NCBI GenBank assembly: GCA_905221605.1
Contig: CAJNDS010000031.1
Coordinates: forward strand, 92,501 to 156,500
Direction: 5' to 3'
Source: Symbiodinium natans
Taxonomy: Eukaryota > Sar > Dinophyceae > Suessiales > Symbiodiniaceae
DNA: 64,000 nucleotides
This document shows positions 57,355-64,000 of this stretch, piece after piece (the first letter of the stretch is position 1; the number at the start of each line of letters is the position of its first letter). The position numbers and the translations under genes were made by a program. The notes beneath the pieces are model-generated. The model saw only the letters and a program-made list of their open reading frames with translations, did no database searches and was not told the DNA's origin.

Positions 57355-58040
57355 CATTTTTAAGTGTGCTTATGCTAATTGTGCTTTTCAAAAATAGTAT
57401 ACAAGTGGTCTTTCTAGTGCTTCAGAACTTTTTGTTTCGTTATCATGTAAGTAGAGCCGCTAGTGTTTAGTGCATCTTTTGGTTGCACTCAAGTGTAGTA
57501 GACCTTATTCAGCCATTACTTGGTGCTCTGGTAGCTAAATTCGCATGGATAATATTTGCCTGGTAAATGCGATTAATTATCTAGAAGCAGCATTTGCAAT
57601 ACTTGTCTTGAGAAAAAGCATTTATTGCTTAGAATTGTTTGCTTAAAAAGTGACTCCTACTCGTCCAGGGATACCCCAAAACCCTAAAATCCAAACTTCA
57701 CCAGAGATTCTCCTGAAAAGCTTGCGCTTTTGGATGTTTTTACGTATTTGTGAATTTGCTTGTGGTATGGCCTTCACTTTAGAAGTACTTTTCTAGGATT
57801 CTTGTGCATTTTTTAAGCCTGATTGTGCAAGTTGCGTTTTTCAAGCATAGTATATATGTGGTCTTTATTGAATACTTCAGACATCTTTGTTTCATCGTTA
57901 TGTAAGTAGAACCGATTTCCATTATTGTGCATTTTTAAGCTTGCTTATGCAAATTGTGCTTTTCAGACATAGTATACAAGTGGTCTTTAGTGAATACTTC
58001 AGCAATCTTTGTCTCATTGTTATGTAGGTAGAACCGTTTC
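57355..58040 (+). repeat. AT-rich satellite family A, three copies
   Basis: Copies at about 57355-57460, 57803-57914 and 57926-58036 share GCATTTTTAAG, CTTATGC, ATAGTATACAAGTGGTCTTT, ACTTCAG, CTTTGTTTC and TTATGTAAGTAGAACCG. The last two are tandem with a period of about 123 bp. Confidence 0.85.
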
Positions 58041-58054
58041 CATTTCCGCAAGTG

Positions 58055-58835
58055 TTTATTTCGTATTTGGTTGAGTATGGTCCTTTAAATAGTATTCACT
58101 TGAGTCAAATTGGGCTATTTGCTTAAGAATTCCTCTAGTAGTTAAATTCGCATAGAATGAATACTTCAAAAAAGATTGTTTCATGAATATGTAAACATAA
58201 GGTGTTTCATTTGACTTTGCAGATAGTATTTCAATAATACTTTGCCTGGCATAAACACAACTGTTTCAATGCATTAGTTGCTCAACAAAGCACTATTTGC
58301 CCTTTAAACCACACTTTGCCATATGTTGGTTGTATATGGTGCTTATTTCGTATTTTGGTTGAGTATGGTCCTTTAAATGGTATTCACTTGAGTCAAATTG
58401 GGCTATTTGCTTAAGAATTACTCTAGGAGCTAAATTCGCATAAAATGATTATTTCAAAAATACAAACGATTCATGAATATGTAAACATAAGGTATTTCAG
58501 TGGACTTTTCAGAGAGCATACTTTGCCTAGTACAAGCACAATTGTATAAATACAGTATTTGCACTTTAAACCCACACTTTGCCATATTTTGGTTGAGAAT
58601 GGTGTCTATTTCGTATCTTGGTTGAGTATGCTCCCTCAAATGGTATTCACTCGAGTCAAATTGGGCTCTTTGCTTAATAATTACTCTAGTAGCTAAATTC
58701 GCATAGAACCAAGAAAAATGTTTCACTATTTGATTAATACTTTGCCTCGTACAAACACAATTGTATAAATAAATTAGTTGCTCAACAAAACATTAATTGC
58801 CCTTTAGAACGCACAATTTGCATAGAAAAACACTG
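58055..58835 (+). repeat. AT-rich satellite family B, three tandem copies
   Basis: Starts at about 58055, 58343 and 58606 (periods about 288 and 263). Shared strings include TATTTCGTATTTTGGTTGAG, TATTCACTTGAGTCAAATTG, GGGCTATTTGCTTAAGAATT, AGCTAAATTCGCATA and CAACAAAGCA. A weak earlier copy may lie at 57470-57600 (GTAGCTAAATTCGCAT). Confidence 0.9.
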
Positions 58836-59337
58836 ATCTAAACATCTAAAAACAGCATTGTCCGCTTCAGATTCAAAATGTAGATTCTTCCAAATGCTGG
58901 CTTATCGGGGTCTGTGAGGTGGGTGTCCCAGTAACTGTCCTTCATTACCCGGTGATTAACTACGCGACTTTTGGGCCTTGTTTGTTATTTTTTGTTAAAA
59001 AGGCCTAAAAAGGCCTAAAAAGGGTAGGTCGCTGGGGGGGGGGTAGCATATATATATACATACATACATACATACATATATATGCTACCCCGCCCCCCTT
59101 ATCCACGTTTTTTTGTGGTTATCCACGCTGGTTGTGGTTGCGAGCCAATTAAATCGTTCACGGGCCGTGGTGACCCCTGAACTCCCCCCCCCAATAACCC
59201 AATCCTCTACAAAACGTAGATGTATGCAACTTGAGATGTCGAGTCCTCTCCATCTGTCCAAACACTGAGCACAGCGACCTCCTCCCCTCCCTTCCGCTCC
59301 GCTGCGCTCCCTGGTTTTTGTAAATGCTTTTTCTTTC

Positions 59338-60320
59338 AGGGCTTATCTCTAAAACCCTATCGGTTAAGGTTTAAGTCTTATAAAAAGAGACGCCCCGAAA
59401 CCCTATAGGGTTTAAGGCTTAGAGCCGATACGGTTTAGGGTTAAACCTGAAACCTGAACCTTTAGATCCATAGGGTTTCAAGGTTAAGAATTAAACCTAA
59501 ACCCTTAACCTTTAAATCCTATAGGGTTAATAGGTTTGAAGATTTAAGACCTAGGTATTTAAACCTAAGCCCATAGAGTTTAAACCTTAAGGGTTTACGA
59601 TTTAGGCATCTAAACCTGAACCCTTTAGGGTCAAGACCCTGAAAGCCTATAGGGCTCCAAAAGCCTCAAAAGTTTTAACCCCATAGGCGATGAAGGTACA
59701 CCTTAGGCTTTTAAGCCTTTGAACCCCATAAAGTCTAAAGGCTTAGGGCTTTTCAGGGTTTATCTCTAAAGCCCTCACGGGGGTAGCCCTACAGGGTTTG
59801 AACCCTCTAGGCCTATAGGGGTCAACAGTTTAGGGCTTAAGGTTTAGGCAATGCCTATAGGATCAGAGCCTGAAAAACCCTATAAGGCTTGAGGCGTAAA
59901 TCCCTAAACCTAAAATCCCATATGGTTATGCCTGTGTTTTTAGGGGTTGGTGGAAATGCAAAGAACAAGCAGGTATCGGGTTCAGAGGTTTAGGGGTCTT
60001 TAAGGTTTATAAGCCCATAGAGTTTAAACCATAAGGGCTTACGGTTTAGGCATTTAAGCCTAAATCCTAAGCCCTTCTGGGTCAGAACCCTGAAAGCCTA
60101 TGGGGCTCTAAAAGCCTCAAAAGTTTTAACCCTATAGGCGCGTGCCCAGACCTTAGGTCTTTAAACCCCTAAACCCCATAAAGTTTAACGGTTCAGGATT
60201 TTTCAAGGCTTATCTCTAAAGCCCTCACGGGGTTAGCCCTATAAAGTTTAGACCTACAGGCCTAGAGGGTTCAAAGGTTTAAGCTGGAGGCATTGCCTAT
60301 AGGATTAGAACCTTATAGCC
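59338..60320. repeat. 444-bp tandem duplication rich in CCCTATAGGG-like palindromes
   Basis: Copy 1 starts at 59570 (CCCATAGAGTTTAAACC) and copy 2 at 60014 with the same start. Both contain GGCATNTAA, GAACCCTGAAAGCCTAT, AAAAGCCTCAAAAGTTTTAA and TTATCTCTAAAGCCCTCACG in the same order. Copy 2 is cut at about 60320. The whole region is built of short AAACCCTATAGGGTTT-like units, as if derived from telomere-type repeat by inversion. Confidence 0.85.
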
Positions 60321-60549
60321 CTGTGTACGAACCACCTTTTACGTACTATTTGATGGTCCCGTTTCTCCTTTCAAACTTTTGAGGATTTTAAGGAATTTAA
60401 AGGACCCTTCAATTCTGCAAAACCCTCAAACTCCTTAAGATTTTGAAAGGCCTCCAGCCTTCAAAATTTTAAGGATTTTCAGGAATGCAAAAGGCCACTT
60501 AAATACTTTAAACTCCGAAAAAATTGAAAAATTGAAAACAAGCTAAATT

Positions 60550-60670
60550 ATTTTGGGAAAGGCCCGGCCCGTTTGAACTTTTTAACATCCGTAATTTCCT
60601 TAAATCCTTGACATTTTGAAACAAAATAATTGTTTTGGGAAAAGGCCCGGCCCAGTTAAATTTTCTAAAG
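60550..60670 (+). repeat. Direct repeat TTTTGGGAAAGGCCCGGCCC
   Basis: TTTTGGGAAAGGCCCGGCCC at about 60551 and TTTTGGGAAAAGGCCCGGCC at about 60633, each followed by an AT-rich AAATCCTT segment. Confidence 0.85.
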
Positions 60671-60700
60671 CCCTTGAAATCCTTCACCTGTCGAGACACA

Positions 60701-61036
60701 CGGGCCGGTACAAGCCGGTACAAAACGGTACAAGTTGTACAACCAAGAACCAAGATTGCAGGGAGGTCTTGCCCTGCAATCTTGGTTCTTGGTTCTTGGT
60801 TCTATGGGGCTGGTACAACTTGTACCGATTTGTACCGGTTTGTACCGGCCCGTATGTTGTGACAATATAGAGAGCGGTACAAACCGGTACAAATCGGTAC
60901 AAGTTTGTACCGGCCCCATGGAACCAAGAACCAAGATTGCAGGGCAAGACCTGCCTGCAATCTTGGTTCTTGGTTCTTGGTTCCAGTGGCTAGGGCCGGT
61001 ATAACTTGTACCGATTTGTACCGGTTTGTACCGGTC
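60701..61036. repeat. Two tandem near-perfect palindromes of about 155 bp
   Basis: Unit 1 is 60701-60852 and unit 2 is 60875-61036. Each is arm GGTACAAACCGGTACAAATC (and similar, 40-45 nt), then an inner hairpin with 22-24-bp arms (AACCAAGAAC + CAAGATTGCAGGG; 60741-60763 with 60772-60794, and 60920-60943 with 60954-60975), then the complementary arm CTTGTACCGATTTGTACCGG. Neighbouring arms of unit 1 and unit 2 are also complementary over about 43 nt (60805-60852 with 60875-60918), so several cruciform or hairpin forms are possible. The Tyr/Arg/Thr-rich frames over them are repeat translations. Confidence 0.93.
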
Positions 61037-61599
61037 TCTACTGGTGCAATATAAACATATAGATAAGCAACCAGATATAAAGAAAGAAAAAAACATAAAT
61101 CAACACGCTGGGACAAAGAAAACAAATCACGAACAAAAAGCAAGGAATACGCAGTGCCAGAACAAGAAAAAACACAAAACAAGCAGAAAATGTGTGGATA
61201 ACTGGGGGGTGGGTACCATATATATATATATATATATATACGTATTATGTATATATATATATATGAACTGAGTGCCATCGCACCGATGTGAACTGGCCTC
61301 TGCGAGCTGCCCGTCCGTGGCCGGGCCCTGGGCGTCGTGCCGCTTGTCTGGATGGTACCTCCGGGCGCAGCATACCAGAAAGCGGCTACCGGGTACCGGC
61401 TTTGACTAAAAACCGCCCACAGCCTGCGCTTGAAAATTGAAATACCAAATACCTGGTAGGATGCTCCCTGGCGACACTCAAGACGACCCGGACATCGCTG
61501 CTGCGACGAGCGAGAGAAAAAAAAACACACAAAAGATGACAAAAACAAAAGAGGAAGAGAGAGACCAGGAGGGGTCTGATAGTAAATTGTAACTAAACG

Positions 61600-61800
61600 A
61601 CGTTCGTGACTGCCCTGCACCAGCAAGTTGTCTCCAGATGGTGCTTGAAAGGGACGCCATTCAAGCACCACGAAACCCTTTGCTTCAGAAGTCTTCAGCA
61701 CGGCCTCAGCATTGCCTTCTTCCAAAGCACTTTGTGCTCAGCAGGCGGTTGCGAGGCAATCTCGGCTGCTAACATAGAAACCTGGCCACGAGCTTCTAGG
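61600..61800 (-). CDS. Unrecognised exon(s)
   Basis: GNAEAVLKTSEAKGFVVLEW then RPFQAPSGDNLL (about 61722-61620), and in another frame EARGQVSMLAAEIASQPPAE (about 61795-61735). Composition is protein-like and the two may be adjoining exons of one minus-strand gene. No family was recognised. Confidence 0.3.
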
Positions 61801-62594
61801 TTTGGAAGCCGCCAAACAGGGCGGTGTAGTTAGTTGGCTCCCGTGCGCCTCGTTTGCTGCCCACTGCGACATTCGCAGCGGCTGCGGCTCCCGCTTCGGC
61901 TCCCTCTGCTCCCGCTGCTGATGCTCATGCTGGCCTGCGCGCTGATGCATTCGAAAGGCGCGTAGATGCGAGGGCTGCTCTCCATGTTCTGCTCTTGTGG
62001 GCAGCATGCGACATGTGAACTGCACAAGTCACCATCGACATGCTCATGCACAAGTGTCTCATCTGTCTCTCATCTTGCGGTGCAAATGCATCTCGTGGGA
62101 GACAGACTCTTGCCTGGATGACGCGGAGTGTGCTTCTGGCAGGGCCAGGGGGTTACTTGCGGTTACTTGCATCTTTGCCCAACATTGCAAACCTAAGAGC
62201 TTCCATCGTAGCAAAGATGCTTGGCATGGTGCAAGAAGAGACATCTCAGAAAACGCACACGCGCACCCACCTCTCAGTCGCTCTCCCGCTTAGCATTGTG
62301 ACTCGAGTAAAGTTTGCGCACTTACGTCCTTACATGTACCCAACACTTAATCAGAACGCTCCATAGAGAAATCTGGCAGCTTGCCTATAGTTCTACTAAC
62401 CATACTCCGCCTTGATCCAACTTTCAATACTTAAGTCACTCTCTGAACTCTACCGAAAACAGCGGGTAAGACCCCGGGGATTTGCTACCATGAGTTTCGA
62501 GAAGCAAACAAGACGCACTGCGTGCATTCAGGAGCGCAACATCGAGCAGAACATGCGCAAAAGCCTCGAGCCACTGCCCCACGCGCAAACGGCA

Positions 62595-62652
62595 TACCCT
62601 AAACCCTAAACCCTGACCCTGAACCCTAAACTTTAAACCCTAAACCCTAAAT
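62595..62652 (-). repeat. Telomere-type CCCTAAA tract
   Basis: Eight units of CCCTAAA with two CCCTGA variants. The interval 61830-63590 otherwise shows only weak coding signals (for example minus frame 63376-63053, GKVLWLAAVTASEPLKSIRA). Confidence 0.92.
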
Positions 62653-63599
62653 GCAACAGGATCCAGGCCATGGGATTTGATCACGATTCGGAGTCACAGC
62701 GAGACGCAAAAACCGAGCCCGGCGTGTAGTGGGCATGGCCCTATGCCTAATCCCTTTCCCGTGTTGCATGCATTGGGCTTATTCGGCTGGCCCGGAATTC
62801 AACTTAACAGCGCTTGCAAACTTAATTCTGACTAGGGTTCAGCTGACAACGAATAATCCACTCGAAGGCTCTAGATCCCCTTCAATCTTCAACTTGCTTC
62901 TTCTGTCGGTGCGATACATCCATCGATACTGGAAGTAACATCCGGGCATGCAATCTCTGACGAGGACAGACAGTATTCCCGGTCCACATTGACATATCTG
63001 GAGCACTTCGCAAAACTGTCAACGGCCAAGTGCAAGGGAGCTGTTAAAAAAGTTAGCCGAACATTCGAACATACACAATAAGAACAACGCAGAGGAAAGA
63101 AACCTGGTGACCCCCTTCGGGAAACACGTGATGATTCCGTTCATGCGAATCTGTCCAAAGAGCCTCAGCAGCTGCATGCGGGCGAAAGAGCTTGCACCTG
63201 AGGTTAAAGCTAAGTGAGGGTGATTGCACGTAACAAGATTGTGTCCAGTCTAGCAGTGCCCTTATGCTTTTCAAGGGCTCTGATGCTGTCACTGCTGCAA
63301 GCCAGAGCACCTTTCCGTGTGTATGGGATGCCCGCAAGTGCAGCCAGGAACCTCCATGGAGCAAACAAAAAGGCATTCGTCAAGAAGTGACGAAGCTCCT
63401 CTTAAGCTGCAAAAGAGTTAGTTCTCGTACTCAATACTAAGCATTGGCAGAGGATGACCCCCCTTCTGCGCAAATTGAAACTTCGTCTGACAAACTACAT
63501 CCGCCTGCCACGCTGCGTGAGATCGAGATGTATCAGACTTGAGCGACTCGATGCGTTCTGCCTGTGGGTCTCCATCCAGACACGCTTGACACATTAACA

Positions 63600-63960
63600 G
63601 CCGTTGCATGCTTGCTTGCCGAATTTGCCTCGCGACGGGAGCGGTCTTTCTCGTCAGCCAGCCGCTGTTTCCTTTGAAGCCTAGCAACTTCAGCACAGAT
63701 GTCAAGACCGTCGGAGCTGCTTGGCTGCTCGTGTCAGATGCGGCTGACCATCAAGATCTGAGGCAAACTCCGACTTGTCGAGAGCTTCTCTCCCGATGCC
63801 TGCCTCGCGCATCCATGTGGTAGAGACCCATTCAGTGGTCGCTAGAGCGCTTCCGAGCTGCCTCTGCAGCTTTTGCGCCACCTCGTCGGCCAATCTTGTT
63901 GGCGACAGCTCGCCCTTGGCAACATCTTCCAGCAGCTTCGTCCAGCGCTGGCCCTGTGCC
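63600..63960 (-). CDS. Unrecognised coiled-coil protein, partial
   Basis: Exon about 63959-63830 after CACAG|GG: GQRWTKLLEDVAKGELSPTR, LADEVAQKLQRQLGSALATT. Another exon at about 63695-63610: AEVARLQRKQRLADEKDRSR, REANSASKHATA. Both are charged amphipathic helices with heptad-like Leu spacing. The gene enters from beyond the right edge, so its start is not seen. No named family. Confidence 0.45.
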
Positions 63961-64000
63961 GAAGATCAGTGGCAGAAAATACGAGAAAGACGCAGCGTGG

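Larger units (their letters stand above)
56885..59058. mobile_element. Element 1: (TA)n-flanked element with inverted termini, non-coding
   Basis: Left end (56885-56943): (AT)9, GGTAC, C16, AGTGACCTACCCTTTTT. Right end (59017-59058): AAAAAGGGTAGGTC, GCTG10, TAGC, (AT)n. Apart from C/G-run length the two ends are complementary with two mismatches over about 33 bases. The interior is AT-rich, unlike the rest of the window, with no gene-like frame. It holds the CCAAAAA/GGTTTTT inverted repeat and two satellite families. Structurally it resembles a non-autonomous foldback or MITE-like element sitting in a TA microsatellite. No target duplication other than TA repeat can be recognised. Confidence 0.7.
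59059..61264. mobile_element. Element 2: (TA)n-flanked element with inverted termini, non-coding
   Basis: Left end: TATATATGCTACCCCGCCCC then CCTTATCCACG (59077-59107). Right end: GTGGATAACTGGGGGGTGGG then TACCATATATA (61193-61223) and a (TA)n tract to 61264. The ends are complementary over about 28 bases with three small differences, but the private part (TTATCCAC) differs from element 1 (AGTGACCTACC). Elements 1 and 2 share the TATATACATACATACATA spacer at 59048-59080, so they abut outward end to outward end. The interior has no supported gene. Confidence 0.7.

Noticed and set aside
57355-58835. AT-rich block as an inserted mitochondrial fragment with cox or cob genes
   Set aside because: No conserved cox1, cob or cox3 motif could be read in any frame. 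The region is satellite.
60802-61725. 307-codon minus frame
   Set aside because: Most of it runs through the palindromes and (TA)n tract. Only the first 40 or so residues look like an exon.

Overview
The window looks like nuclear DNA of a dinoflagellate, most like the symbiodinialean/suessialean lineages. The reasons are: a conserved housekeeping gene cut into many short exons whose introns start with GC, GA or GT and end AG with a G as the next exon base; degenerate TTTAGGG (telomere-type) repeats scattered through introns and spacers in both orientations; long CT, GT, GAT and C-rich simple repeats; protein families I associate with dinoflagellates; and almost all recognisable coding on one (minus) strand. 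No spliced-leader copy, rRNA or tRNA gene was recognised. Single open reading frames are poor guides here, because real genes are split into exons of about 40-140 bases in changing frames.

Layout. 1-0.6 kb: CT microsatellite and telomere-type repeats. 0.6-2.8 kb (-): zinc-finger/transposase-like gene. 3.6-4.3 kb (-): gene with a dinoflagellate-type Rossmann-like module. 4.3-5.5 kb: G-rich tract, 100-N assembly gap and a compound GTGCGT/GT satellite. 5.7-17.8 kb (-): the gene for the second-largest subunit of RNA polymerase I (RPA2/POLR1B), which I rebuilt exon by exon from its start codon to the hybrid-binding region; the C-terminal part is not visible and may be lost near the gap. 17.8-33 kb: sparse, mostly unrecognised exons, including a signal-peptide protein (29.2-30.0 kb) and a basic helical protein (31.8-32.9 kb). 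33.4-37.1 kb: C-rich minisatellite with nearly pure poly-C cores. 37-43 kb: unrecognised helical genes and simple repeats. 43.8-45.0 kb (-): rolling-stone-like membrane protein. 46.1-47.9 kb (-): MATH-MATH-BTB protein, probably a cullin-3 adaptor. 49.3-56.1 kb (-): several unrecognised exons, some with membrane segments, followed by a CT-rich region carrying a repeated GC-rich core.

56.9-61.3 kb is the most unusual part: two adjacent, apparently non-coding elements, each bounded by inverted termini of the form (TA)n-GGTACCCCCC or (TA)n-GCTACCCC plus a private inverted sequence. The first holds AT-rich satellites and a long CCAAAAA/GGTTTTT inverted repeat. The second holds a 444-bp duplication and two tandem palindromes of about 155 bp. 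A truncated terminus of the same type lies in the BTB-gene intron. 61.3-64 kb returns to ordinary sequence with a coiled-coil gene leaving the window on the right.

The genes do not form a pathway. The recognisable ones are a polymerase I subunit, a ubiquitin-ligase adaptor and a membrane protein, in one transcriptional direction as is usual for dinoflagellate gene arrays.
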